Shown here in pieces: positions 26,277 to 34,312 of a stretch of DNA of 40,400 bases (position 1 is the first letter of the stretch; every line of letters starts with the position of its first letter). Position numbers and translations under genes: made by a program. The stretch spans positions 1 to 40,400 of the forward strand of contig JAAEMP010000378.1 of the NCBI GenBank assembly GCA_024225445.1, read 5' to 3'. The stretch comes from Hyphomicrobiales bacterium (GTDB taxonomy: Bacteria > Pseudomonadota > Alphaproteobacteria > Rhizobiales > Rhizobiaceae). The notes beneath the pieces were generated by a model. The model did no database searches, was not told the DNA's origin, and saw only the letters and a list, made by a program, of their open reading frames with translations.

Positions 26277-27161
26277 CTATTGCCTGGGTTCAACAAGTAC
26301 CTGCCGCTTTAACCAATTGACAAACATCCTGACCGATCGACGCATTTCGCCCGGCAGGGTGTGGATGAAAAAAACGCCAATACGTTCTTCGGGAAACAGT
26401 TCGACCAGCTGACCCGTTCGGATTTCCTCTTCAACCCATTGCCGTGCAGTGTAAGTGATCCCGTCCCCTCTTTTCACTGCGTCCATGATCAGGTTTCCGG
26501 GCATATGCGAGATCATCAGTGGCCGGTCCAGTTGCACTCCATGGCGGGTTAACCAATCGGGGACCTCACTGGTTCCAAGTTCCTGCAGCCAGGGCAAGTG
26601 AACCAGGTCTGCAGGAGCGGAAATGTTAGCAGCGCTGACAAGTTCGCGAGTGCCGACGACCAACAGGTCCAGAACAATCAGAACGTCGGCATCTTTAGTC
26701 AGCGTGTCGCTGCGACAATAGCGAATGGCTACATCCATCCCGCCCGGCTCAAGATCCATGATTTTTCCGCTGGGATTCAACAGCAGGGTGACTTCCGGGT
26801 GGCGGGTCTGGAAATCCGCCAGCCGTGGCATCAGCCACTTGACCGCAAAAGCCGGTGACATCGTCACCTGCACCGGGCGGTTCTGTTGAACCCTGGCCAG
26901 TTTATCGACCCCGTGGCGAATCTGGTTAAAACCAGCCTCCAGCTCAAGCGCCAGCATGCGACCATCTTCTGTGAGGGTGATCTTGCGCCCCGATCGAGCG
27001 ACCAGTTGCAGCCCGAAATGCTCCTCAAGCACCTTTACCTGTTGCATGACCGCAGCATGGGTGACGTTCAGCTTCTCGCCCGCACGCGAATATGAACTGG
27101 TCTCAGCCAAAACGGCAAGAGCCTTGAGGGCATTGAGAGAGGGCAGGTCACGCCAGTTCAT
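26277..27161 (-). CDS. LysR-family regulator (GcvA-like)
   Basis: A 294-residue LysR-type regulator. The N-terminal winged HTH (about 6-65) reads LNALKALAVLAETSSYSRAGEKLNVTHAAVMQQVKVLEEHFG. The rest is the effector-binding domain with the GcvA-like pattern PRLADFQTRHPEV and GMDVAIRY. It is divergent from the GFA-DUF1059-ectC genes with a 131-base gap, the standard arrangement for a regulator and its target. A T-N11-A dyad lies four bases upstream of its start and could mediate autoregulation. Its effector is unknown. Confidence 0.92.
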   Translation of the reverse strand: MNWRDLPSLNALKALAVLAETSSYSRAGEKLNVTHAAVMQQVKVLEEHFGLQLVARSGRKITLTEDGRMLALELEAGFNQIRHGVDKLARVQQNRPVQVTMSPAFAVKWLMPRLADFQTRHPEVTLLLNPSGKIMDLEPGGMDVAIRYCRSDTLTKDADVLIVLDLLVVGTRELVSAANISAPADLVHLPWLQELGTSEVPDWLTRHGVQLDRPLMISHMPGNLIMDAVKRGDGITYTARQWVEEEIRTGQLVELFPEERIGVFFIHTLPGEMRRSVRMFVNWLKRQVLVEPRQ

Positions 27162-27164
27162 ATG

Positions 27165-27177
27165 TTAGTTTTTCTAA
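27165..27177. promoter_or_regulatory. LysR-type T-N11-A box
   Basis: TTAGTTTTTCTAA is a 13-base dyad with TTAG and CTAA arms, matching the T-N11-A rule for LysR operators. It overlaps the region just ahead of the LysR start codon in the divergent gap, so binding could repress LysR and affect the GFA promoter. AT richness makes chance likely enough to keep confidence moderate. Confidence 0.4.
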
Positions 27178-27292
27178 TAGTGTATCAATATTCCTGACTC
27201 GCATTTTTCAATATTTTAGTCAATATGGTTACTTGGAGAGACTGGACTGTCTCTGTTGATCAACAGGAAAACTAATAACAGGGAGAGCTTTG

Positions 27293-27700
27293 ATGGCCGG
27301 TGAAACCAAAACCCACGAAGGCGGATGCAGATGTGGAGCGGTTCGCTACCGTGTTGCCGGAAAACACACCTATTCCGGCATTTGCCATTGCGATAATTGC
27401 CGTCGGGCTACCGGCGGGGCCTCTGTGCCCTGGTTCGGTGCGGACCCGAAAACCTTTTCGGTGACTGACGGCAAGATCAAAGAGTATGAATCTTCACCCG
27501 GCATCTGGCGGGGGTTCTGTGGCAATTGTGGATCGCCTTTGACCTTTCGTGGTGAGGGCTGGAATGATGTGGCGATCACCATCGCCTCGCTTGACGATCC
27601 TAATGCGATTACACCTGAATCCAACGTGTTCCTGAGCGAGCGCCTGCACTGGGTGAAGTTCAACGAAGATATGCGTAACTATGACGGTTTTCCATCGTGA
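27293..27700 (+). CDS. GFA-domain (glutathione-dependent formaldehyde-activating-like) protein
   Basis: A 135-residue zinc protein of the GFA/CENP-V family. The ligands are visible: Cys12 and Cys14 (CRCG), Cys31, Cys33 and Cys36 (CHCDNC), and Cys76 and Cys79 (CGNCGSP). Gfa promotes formation of S-hydroxymethylglutathione; most family members are uncharacterised, and this one may act on another aldehyde or thiol. GGGAGAG at about 27280 precedes the ATG at 27293. It opens a compact cluster with a DUF1059 gene and ectoine synthase. Confidence 0.9.
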   Translation: MAGETKTHEGGCRCGAVRYRVAGKHTYSGICHCDNCRRATGGASVPWFGADPKTFSVTDGKIKEYESSPGIWRGFCGNCGSPLTFRGEGWNDVAITIASLDDPNAITPESNVFLSERLHWVKFNEDMRNYDGFPS

Positions 27701-27717
27701 GCCAAGGAGAAAGCCCA

Positions 27718-27918
27718 ATGACCAAATCATATTCATATGCCTGCCGCGATTGCGAAGGAATGGAAGCCTGCCCGGCCAGCGTGACGGCTGAAACAAAAGA
27801 CGAAGTCTGGCAACTGATGGGCCATCACGCCCGGATCGCACATGAGGAAAACCCCGACGACTGGGATCAGGAAACCCGCGACTACCTCGACACCCTGATC
27901 AAGGAAATTGAGGTGTAA
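27718..27918 (+). CDS. DUF1059 small protein
   Basis: A 66-residue protein of the DUF1059 family. It shows the family pattern YACRDCEGMEACPASVTAET followed by a helix with HHARIAHEE, so Cys and His residues could form a metal site. Function is unknown. An AAGGAGA (27703-27709) sits nine bases before ATG 27718; an upstream GTG at 27697 is less likely. It starts 17 bases after the GFA stop and is followed directly by ectC, so the three are probably one operon. Confidence 0.85.
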   Translation: MTKSYSYACRDCEGMEACPASVTAETKDEVWQLMGHHARIAHEENPDDWDQETRDYLDTLIKEIEV

Positions 27919-27966
27919 GTGTCAAACCCTGCTCAGAGTTTCGGGTTGGACACTAAGGCTCCCGCA

Positions 27967-28344
27967 ATGATCGTGAAAACGCTTGAAGATGTGCTTGGTA
28001 CCAGGGGCGAGGCGCATGGCGACAAATGGCACTCCATGCGTCTCCTCGACGCAGAGGATGGCATGGGCGTAGCCCTGACCGACAGCATTCTGGAAGCAGG
28101 GTTCGAGATGACACTCTGGCAGAAGAACCACCTGGAAGCCTGCTATTGTCTTGAAGGTCGCGGTACTGTGGAAGAACTGGATACCGGCAAGCTACACGAT
28201 ATTCGTCCCGGAACCGTTTATGCCATGAACAGCCACGATCGACACCGCATCACGATAACCGAGCGCATGCGCGTTGTGTGCACATTCGTCCCCGCTCTCA
28301 CCAGGCACGAGAAACATGACAGGGACGGCTCACTTTCAACGTGA
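27967..28344 (+). CDS. ectC: Ectoine synthase (orphan EctC)
   Basis: A 125-residue cupin of the EctC family, which closes N-gamma-acetyl-diaminobutyrate to the compatible solute ectoine. The first residues MIVKTLEDVLGT and the core NHLEACYCLEGRG, HDIRPGTVYAMN and DRHR match EctC. The iron ligands known from structure work on EctC are all at the family positions: Glu57, Tyr85 and His93. That numbering also supports ATG at 27967 over a GTG at 27919. ectA, ectB and ask are absent; only ectC is here. Such orphan ectC genes are known and may take up scavenged intermediate or use glutamine slowly. Here it sits with GFA and DUF1059 genes. Confidence 0.9.
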   Translation: MIVKTLEDVLGTRGEAHGDKWHSMRLLDAEDGMGVALTDSILEAGFEMTLWQKNHLEACYCLEGRGTVEELDTGKLHDIRPGTVYAMNSHDRHRITITERMRVVCTFVPALTRHEKHDRDGSLST

Positions 28345-28602
28345 ATAGCTCCGAATTGATTTGCCTGGTGCCAGAGAAAGTACGTGACTCAGGTATTCGC
28401 ATGCTTCAGGCCATGCTTGCCTCAATGCGTCGAGATCGCCCGCCCGGTAATTTGCAGTAAATATCTGGATTTTTGAAGGTTTCTCGACGCTGGACCAAAG
28501 GTTCCAGCATCCAGAAGACTTCAACGAAGCTGCCCTTGGCCGCACCGCAGTGAATGGCTGCTATCTATATACAATCTCATGGGCGATTGCTAATCTACTG
28601 GA

Positions 28603-29487
28603 ATGAATACTCAGGACAGAAACCGGGCAAAGATTGCAAAAGCGGCGCTCTATATAGAGGACAACCTTTCAACGTCATTGCGGGCTTCTGACATCGCCAA
28701 ATACGCTCATCTTTCGCCCTTTCACTTCCAGCGATTGTTTTGCGCCTACATGGGCGAACCTATTAAGCAATACATCGCCGTGCGACGAATGGAGGGTGCC
28801 GCCCTGGAATTGCAAAACCACTCGAGGATCAATTTACTGCAACTTGCCCTGGAATGTGGTTTTCAAACACATAGTGCGTTTTCCAAGGCTTTCAGGAAGC
28901 AGTTTGGTGTCAGCCCTGCCGTTTTTCGTGACAACCCGGATGGCGCACGAAAAGGCGTTGAAAAAGATCGACGGTTTCTTATTAGCGCACCGCCAAGCAA
29001 GACAATTGAGGCCGCTGGTGTTGTCGAACTGGGGCCATTTCATTTTCAGTTTCGCCAGTCGTCCGGGACCCACGACGGGCAGTTTTTTCGGCAAAATGAT
29101 CAGAACATCGGCCAACAGTTTTCAACGCTTTTGGGCGAAACGATACCTCCGGACCTGTTTTTGATGAGTTGTTTTCCGAACACGCCGCAAAACCTGAATG
29201 ATGACGATGTTCCGATCTGGTTCGGGGGTGCGTTCTCTGCGCAAGCAGAAAACGACTGGAGCGCGGATTGGCACAGGTTTCAGGCTGGAAGATGGGCCGT
29301 GTTTGAGCATTGGGGGGACTACGAATTTCTCTATCAGACATGGAACCGGATTTACCGCAACTGGCTACCTCAGACAGAGTATGCTCTGCGTGACGACATC
29401 CCGTTTGAAGCCTATCTGGGTCCTTCGAACGCAACCGATGAATCGGCCCGGCTCACCCAAATTTATATTCCTGTCAAAAAAGCATGA
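28603..29487 (+). CDS. AraC-family regulator with GyrI-like effector domain
   Basis: A 294-residue protein. The N-terminal 108 residues are a double-HTH AraC domain, with LSPFHFQRLFCAYMGEP and LALECGFQTHSAFSKAFRKQFGVSPAVFR. Residues about 128-292 are a GyrI/Rob-like ligand-binding domain, with WHRFQAGRWAVFEHWG and the closing TQIYIPVKK. Such proteins sense hydrophobic compounds or antibiotics. ATG at 28603 has no strong ribosome binding site. It is followed 66 bases later by an amidase on the same strand, which could be its target. Confidence 0.92.
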   Translation: MNTQDRNRAKIAKAALYIEDNLSTSLRASDIAKYAHLSPFHFQRLFCAYMGEPIKQYIAVRRMEGAALELQNHSRINLLQLALECGFQTHSAFSKAFRKQFGVSPAVFRDNPDGARKGVEKDRRFLISAPPSKTIEAAGVVELGPFHFQFRQSSGTHDGQFFRQNDQNIGQQFSTLLGETIPPDLFLMSCFPNTPQNLNDDDVPIWFGGAFSAQAENDWSADWHRFQAGRWAVFEHWGDYEFLYQTWNRIYRNWLPQTEYALRDDIPFEAYLGPSNATDESARLTQIYIPVKKA

Positions 29488-29553
29488 TCGGAACAGCAAG
29501 GTCTGCATTTGCCTGATACTTCGACGTCAAATCTGAACATCGAGGATCACGAA

Positions 29554-30969
29554 ATGTCACTTCATCAAAACACCGCAACCCAAATTGTAGCAGAGCTGAA
29601 ATCAGGTCGACTGAGCCAAAGCCAGGTGTCACAAAACCTACGGGATCGCATCCAACGGCTTAATCCAGAGATCAACGCAATTGTGGCGATGGAAAACAAG
29701 CCAGACAGTGACATCGCAGGTGCTTTGGCTGGTTTGCCAATTACGCTCAAGGATCAGGTTCACTATGCGGGGATGGCATGTACATTTGGCTCTGAGCAGC
29801 ACAAAGACTTTCGCCCCGCCCACACGGCGCCCGTGGTTGAAAGACTGCTAAATGCAGGTGCAAATGTCATTGGAAAAACCAACCTTCCGCCGCTTGCAAT
29901 GGACTTTCAATGTAGTAATCCGTTGTTTGGCACCACCAACAATCCGTGGAATTTGGAATATACGACCGGCGGTAGCAGCGGTGGCGGTGCTGCAGCCGTT
30001 GCAGCAGGGTTGAGCTTTCTTGATGTTGGCGCAGACCTCAGTGGCTCTTTGCGTATTCCGGCGTCCTTCTGCGGTGTGTTCAGCTTGCTGCCAACCGAGA
30101 ATGCCCTGCCCAGTGAGGGGATGATGGCGAACGAGGCCAAGCCACTCAATCATTTTGCCCGTATGGGCCCGATTGCCAGAACAGCTGAGGACCTGGATCT
30201 GGCATGGACGCACATGAGCAACGCGTCTGGGGAGCCTGAAGAAAAGTTCATAATGCCAGAGATTTACTGGAGTGTTGACGGCGCTGGGACAGGTGTGTGC
30301 GAAAGCATTATTCGCTGTTTCAACGAGGCAGAAAAAACCTGGGTGAAATCTGGACATAAAGTGTCCCAAAGACAACCTGACAACTTCAACTTCGGGCGTG
30401 CTCGTCGTGCGTTTGGCGAAATCATGGGTTTTGAAACCGGTGAACTTATGCCCGGTCCCGTCCGGTTTCTTGCCCGCCTCTTTGGGCGTGCAAGCGCGCG
30501 CCGGTCGCCGGAGTTTATTGCCAACGTAATGCTTGGCTATCGCCATAATCAAAAACAATATGATGCTGCGCTCGTCGAAAAGCGCGTTCTGTCTGCTGCA
30601 GTTGATGCTTTTCTCGGGGATAATAGCGTATGGGCGCTTCCGGTCACCGCGACCAATGCATTCAAACACATGGCACCAACCAGCGATCGTAACGGCGTGC
30701 GTGACTACGCCAATCCACTATATATTAATGGGCAACCGGAAAACTACTTTGATGCCATGACGTCATTTGTGACGCCGATTTCACTGACTGGACACCCGGT
30801 TGTTACACTGCCGCTGGGTCTGGACGAGAATGGATTGCCAGTTGGGGCTCAATTGGTTGGCAAAAAAAACCGGGAGAAGCATTTGATCCAAACAGCCAGA
30901 TTGCTCCACAGCGCTTTGAAAACAGTTGATTGCCCCATGCTCTTGCGTGGTGATTTGGACGCAAAGTGA
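29554..30969 (+). CDS. Amidase signature family protein
   Basis: A 471-residue amidase. The Ser-cisSer-Lys triad is complete: Lys66 (LPITLKDQV), cis-Ser141 in GGSSGGG, and nucleophile Ser165 in ADLSGSLRIP. The 24-residue gap between the serines is the family spacing. The middle of the protein (about 200-370) is less conserved and determines substrate, so the amide cleaved is unknown. Note the GTDTGGS version of the serine motif is altered to GADLSGS. ATG at 29554 follows GAGGAT at 29542; an in-frame start at 29509 is weaker. Confidence 0.9.
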   Translation: MSLHQNTATQIVAELKSGRLSQSQVSQNLRDRIQRLNPEINAIVAMENKPDSDIAGALAGLPITLKDQVHYAGMACTFGSEQHKDFRPAHTAPVVERLLNAGANVIGKTNLPPLAMDFQCSNPLFGTTNNPWNLEYTTGGSSGGGAAAVAAGLSFLDVGADLSGSLRIPASFCGVFSLLPTENALPSEGMMANEAKPLNHFARMGPIARTAEDLDLAWTHMSNASGEPEEKFIMPEIYWSVDGAGTGVCESIIRCFNEAEKTWVKSGHKVSQRQPDNFNFGRARRAFGEIMGFETGELMPGPVRFLARLFGRASARRSPEFIANVMLGYRHNQKQYDAALVEKRVLSAAVDAFLGDNSVWALPVTATNAFKHMAPTSDRNGVRDYANPLYINGQPENYFDAMTSFVTPISLTGHPVVTLPLGLDENGLPVGAQLVGKKNREKHLIQTARLLHSALKTVDCPMLLRGDLDAK

Positions 30970-31030
30970 ACATTGGCTGCAGTGCAGAACACCTGAAAAC
31001 CGGGGCCCAAGCACTCGTTTGTGGCATTAA

Positions 31031-31094
31031 CCTGACGAGTGAAATGTGCCAAAATCTGCCTGACTTTGTTACCAGTCAAATTGCAGGTATGCGG
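31031..31094 (+). repeat. Direct repeat R1, copy 1
   Basis: A 64-base block starting CCTGACGAG and ending GGTATGCGG, repeated at 32367-32429 with about 93 percent identity in the same orientation. It contains an imperfect hairpin: TGACT pairs with AGTCA, with CTGC/GCAG outside. Read on the minus strand it encodes RIPAI followed by a stop in both copies. It is in the gap after the amidase. Confidence 0.7.
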
Positions 31095-31201
31095 ATGAAG
31101 TGACCGTATTTAATGAACCACCCAATGGCCGCTGCATGACAAAAATTGATATTCATATTGAGATATATTGCTCTGATTTTAACAGCATGAATGAAGTTAG
31201 A

Positions 31202-31223
31202 AATTGCAATTGCAATTGCAATT
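31202..31223. repeat. AATTGC tandem hexamer
   Basis: Three and a half copies of AATTGC, a self-complementary unit, ending 20 bases before the start codon at 31244. It may be slippage-prone and could affect expression of the following gene. The rest of 31095-31201 shows no gene. Confidence 0.7.
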
Positions 31224-31243
31224 CACATTCCTAACTTACACTG

Positions 31244-32134
31244 ATGTATATACCTTCATTTTACAAATTTTTTGTAGGATTCGTTGCTGTAATTTTTGCA
31301 ATGTCTATTTCGGACAACGCACATGCCCTTTTCGCTGGGCCAGGTTGTGGAACAGGTTGCCTGACTTACAGACATTCCGTGCCGGGAAATATTTTCCAGC
31401 AAATGCTCATAACTACAATTATGTTTTTCGGGATTTCATATTGTCTTGGATATCTCGTTGAGAAACACAATTGGGTTGTTGGTTATACACGTAAAATTCT
31501 TGCACTTGGCATTTATTTCACCCCGTTTGTCCTCAATTACTTCTCTTACTACAGGATGAATGGAGTAAGTGTAGTCATGACAGCTGCGACAACTTTTGTT
31601 TGTATATTGCTAATGAGTCATCCATTCCGTTCAAGATACAAATTCCTTGCAACAGCTTTTGCTGCGATAGATCGACCCAATGACCAACCATTAACTCTTG
31701 CGTGGTTGTCTACGTCCATTATCGCATCATGGTGTGTCGTCATCGTTTGGTATTTGTCGATTGGACCAAATTCCTGGCCATATATTTTTGTAGCGCTTTT
31801 TATATCTGGAGTCGGAGACGCTCTGGCGGAACCAGTAGGGATCAAATTTGGGCGCAATAAATATAATGTTAGAGCAATCTGGACGGATAAAATTTATGCG
31901 CGCAGCATTGAAGGAAGTATTTGCGTATTCTTGAGTGGAGTGGTTGCTGTGGTAATTGCCGGTCAACTATTTCCATATGCGAATTTCGAGCAATTTTTGT
32001 GGTCATTGATATTGATACCGATAGTCACCACAATTGCAGAGGCCAAGTCACCTCATACCTGGGACCAACCATTTATTATTGGGAGCTGTGGGTTAATATC
32101 TGCATATATTCTGCAGCTTTCACAAACTTGGTGA
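31244..32134 (+). CDS. Dolichol/phytol kinase-like (COG0170) membrane protein
   Basis: A 296-residue membrane protein with about eight hydrophobic segments. The second half has the family pattern of the CTP-dependent dolichol/phytol kinases: GVGDALAEPVGIKFG (189-203), ARSIEGSICVFLSG (219-232) and TIAEAKSPHTWDQP (263-276), which match GD...G..FG, K/R-S-x-x-G-S and the late E..P..DN motif. An N-terminal RK at 83-84 matches the RKxxH motif, but the His is missing. It may phosphorylate a prenol lipid; the reaction is uncertain. No ribosome binding site is visible. Codons are AT rich compared with neighbours, which suggests transfer. Confidence 0.6.
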   Translation: MYIPSFYKFFVGFVAVIFAMSISDNAHALFAGPGCGTGCLTYRHSVPGNIFQQMLITTIMFFGISYCLGYLVEKHNWVVGYTRKILALGIYFTPFVLNYFSYYRMNGVSVVMTAATTFVCILLMSHPFRSRYKFLATAFAAIDRPNDQPLTLAWLSTSIIASWCVVIVWYLSIGPNSWPYIFVALFISGVGDALAEPVGIKFGRNKYNVRAIWTDKIYARSIEGSICVFLSGVVAVVIAGQLFPYANFEQFLWSLILIPIVTTIAEAKSPHTWDQPFIIGSCGLISAYILQLSQTW

Positions 32135-32200
32135 GTATACCAGCAGTACCCATCTATGCTCAATAACTGCCGTTCGAGCGCAAAAATCCATGGTTTGTTC

Positions 32201-32285
32201 AGGGCTCGAAGCGATCGCTTGCGCTTGCGCCGAAATGGAAGAGTTGGTCAAAAAGGTGAATTTGAGTTCATTCTTCCCATCCAAA
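32201..32285 (+). repeat. Direct repeat R2, copy 1
   Basis: An 85-base block from AGGGCTC to CCAAA, repeated at 34642-34726 in the same orientation with about 80 percent identity. The most conserved part is GTCAAAAAGGTGAATTTGA. It lies 67 bases after the kinase-like gene and 81 bases before R1 copy 2, so the repeats are adjacent. The two R2 copies flank the 32.4-34.3 kb genes. Confidence 0.7.
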
Positions 32286-32366
32286 ATCTCCAAGACTTAT
32301 GATAACTGCAACCCTCGGCTCAGTGCAGTGAGAACTCAAAATCAATTATCTCGTTTGCGTCATCTA

Positions 32367-32429
32367 CCTGACGAGCGAATGTGACAAAATCTGCCTGACT
32401 CTGTTACCAGTCAAATGGCAGGTATGCGG
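32367..32429 (+). repeat. Direct repeat R1, copy 2
   Basis: Second copy of the block at 31031-31094, 63 bases long. The stop of the minus-strand gene at 32411 falls inside it, so the repeat supplies the gene's last residues (RIPAI) and stop codon. Its hairpin pairs CTGCC with GGCAG and TGACT with AGTCA. Confidence 0.7.
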
Positions 32430-32920
32430 GACAAACCACCGTTTTTGAATTTATCTATTGTGCAGCCAGCGACACGCCTGCCTTCGTCACTTTGTGCCAT
32501 TAAGCTGGCGACGGCGGTTCTTTTTCTATCGTTTGTTGAAGCGACCTGGAACATAGTAGCGTCTTCTGCCTCTCCAATTGTGAATCTGTAGTCAAAGTTC
32601 ATGCGCTCGATGAGAGCTCTCATCTTCGACAGTTCCGCAGGATCAACCCGGCTGACATCGAGGTGATATTTTGACACCTCGGTCTCAATCGTAAGACGTT
32701 TCGATCCTATTCTTACAATCACAAGAGCTTCATCGTCATCGCCTGTTTGGTGTTCCAGTGAAACTGAAACGCCACGCTGTGTTTCGTCCAACATCGGCTC
32801 GTATTTTGGAGTACGTAACAAGACAAGACTTTTGACGCCTATCTCGTCGTCGGTAAGTGCGAAAGAAACGATTTGGTCGGTCCCATCTTCTTCGCAACTA
32901 ATGAACTGCACTTTCTCCAT
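32411..32920 (-). CDS. Unrecognised 169-residue protein
   Basis: I do not recognise this protein. The N-terminal half looks beta-rich and acidic (SFALTDDEIGVKSLVLL, ALVIVRIGSKRLTIETE); residues about 90-110 are helical (AELSKMRALIERMNF); the C-terminal third is basic. No signal peptide, membrane helix or cysteine-metal motif is seen. The final RIPAI and stop lie inside repeat R1, so the C-terminus may have been replaced by the repeat. It shares strand with the next unknown gene (33057-33350), 136 bases upstream of its start, and the pair is divergent from the LuxR gene. Confidence 0.6.
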   Translation of the reverse strand: MEKVQFISCEEDGTDQIVSFALTDDEIGVKSLVLLRTPKYEPMLDETQRGVSVSLEHQTGDDDEALVIVRIGSKRLTIETEVSKYHLDVSRVDPAELSKMRALIERMNFDYRFTIGEAEDATMFQVASTNDRKRTAVASLMAQSDEGRRVAGCTIDKFKNGGLSRIPAI

Positions 32921-33056
32921 TCAACCCACTCATCCATTCAGTTTTCGACAACAAAGGTACATCCGTGAAGCGCCATTTTACGGCTCCCCGTGAGTCGAAT
33001 TGCAAGAACGCTTTGCTCCGACCCGGATATTCAGTACCAATCTTTGTTTGTTCTGA

Positions 33057-33350
33057 TTAATCGCTTCCATGCTTTTCGATTAGCTGACGCACAGTTCGGA
33101 ATGTTTCACTGTCATCCGGAATGTTAAAGGTTATTGATAATTTCTGCAGGAAGAATTCGATCTGAAGCAGCTTTTCCTCAGGAGTGACGGCATCATATGT
33201 CCGGGCAATCTCGGTCAGTTTGACAATCCGTCTGTCGATGGAATTAGCGGTCTCTTCTGCGTCGTCTTTGATAGCCTTGGACAGAGCTCCTAGCTGTCGG
33301 TTATAAGAATCCAGGACAGATTGAAAATTGATTGGTTTGGTATCATTCAT
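33057..33350 (-). CDS. Unrecognised 97-residue helical protein
   Basis: I do not recognise this protein. It is acidic and helical (VLDSYNRQLGALSKAIKDDAEE, LQIEFFLQKLSITF) with heptad-like spacing and no membrane segment, so it may be a small coiled-coil partner. It lies between the 169-residue protein and the LuxR regulator. Its start (ATG at 33350) is 185 bases from the divergent LuxR start. I saw no strong ribosome binding site. Confidence 0.55.
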   Translation of the reverse strand: MNDTKPINFQSVLDSYNRQLGALSKAIKDDAEETANSIDRRIVKLTEIARTYDAVTPEEKLLQIEFFLQKLSITFNIPDDSETFRTVRQLIEKHGSD

Positions 33351-33535
33351 TCATGTAATCACTTAAAATATGGGATTTAACTAACAAGCAATACTATGCT
33401 TAATTTTTTTGGATAGTCACGTCCGTATTCGAAAATTTTCCAGTTACCCATATTTTTTTGTGCATTTTTGAAACTATGTATTGAAGTTGTGCTCCGCCTC
33501 GTGTTCTTATACAAGTTGAAAGGCGGGCACGCGTT

Positions 33536-34312
33536 ATGAGCAACGTAGTACAATTTTTGCAAACAGTTGACACTGAAAGACTGATTAGCCCAATACCGAA
33601 ACGGCCCAGAACGTCAGCGGGTAAGTTTCCGATTACCAAACGTCAAATATCCTCTGACTTTTTGGATGTGGCAAAAACCCACGGATTTAATTCGTATGCA
33701 GTCCTTGATATCAGCGAACGTCGGGAGGAATATGTATTTCCATGGATAAGCTTTCATGGTCTGGCTGAGGAGCTTGCACAACACTTCGCAGCCATCGAAG
33801 ATATGACCAATTGCTCTGTTTTCTTAATGCTCAGTGAAACTAACGTTCCATTCCCTTTTACAACCGGGTTGGATTGCAGGACAAATGAAGTACCCGATCC
33901 GTCATTGCTCGACAATCAAATGGACGCTTTGTTGAGAGCATTCGGTATTATGGGAGGATACTGCGTTCCGGTATGCGCTCCCGACTCCCGGCGGAGCGTT
34001 GTCATGTACTTTGGGCCTCGCGAGGAGACATATAATCGCTACCCAAGTCTGGTGCTTGACACCATCGAAAGTTTCGATGCGATTTGGCAAGAGCAGGTTA
34101 ACAAGAAATTGGAAAATCGTTTTGGCCTTAGCGCACGTGAAATTAAGTGTCTGGGGTTTCTTGCACGAGGAAAAAATGTTTCAGAAATCGGTAAGGAGTT
34201 CTCGCTTTCCGAGCACACGATTGCAGCCTACTTGAACTCGTGTGTGGCAAAAACCTCCGCGAACTCGGTTCAAGAAGCACTTTTCATCACAAACTCTGAC
34301 AGGTTAATTTAA
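33536..34312 (+). CDS. Orphan LuxR-family transcriptional regulator
   Basis: A 258-residue regulator. The C-terminal HTH (about 192-250) is a clear LuxR/FixJ type: LSAREIKCLGFLARGKNVSEIGKEFSLSEHTIAAYLN. The N-terminal part (about 35-180) is in the size range and position of an autoinducer-binding domain (YAVLDISER, YVFPWISFHGLAEEL), but the classic W-x-x-x-Y/D-x-x-W ligand residues are not clear. No luxI is nearby, so it would be an orphan or solo. AAAGG at 33519-33523 precedes the ATG. It is divergent from two unknown genes, which may be its targets. Confidence 0.82.
   Translation: MSNVVQFLQTVDTERLISPIPKRPRTSAGKFPITKRQISSDFLDVAKTHGFNSYAVLDISERREEYVFPWISFHGLAEELAQHFAAIEDMTNCSVFLMLSETNVPFPFTTGLDCRTNEVPDPSLLDNQMDALLRAFGIMGGYCVPVCAPDSRRSVVMYFGPREETYNRYPSLVLDTIESFDAIWQEQVNKKLENRFGLSAREIKCLGFLARGKNVSEIGKEFSLSEHTIAAYLNSCVAKTSANSVQEALFITNSDRLI

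Noticed and set aside
27919-27966. GTG at 27919 as the ectC start
   Set aside because: EctC proteins begin with MIV, and the iron ligand numbering fits the ATG at 27967.
28336-28545. 69-residue minus-strand frame ahead of the AraC gene
   Set aside because: No start context, no domain, and it overlaps the end of ectC.
31031-32429. Integron attC sites for repeat R1
   Set aside because: The R' and R'' core motifs (GTTRRRY type) are absent and no integron integrase is in the window.
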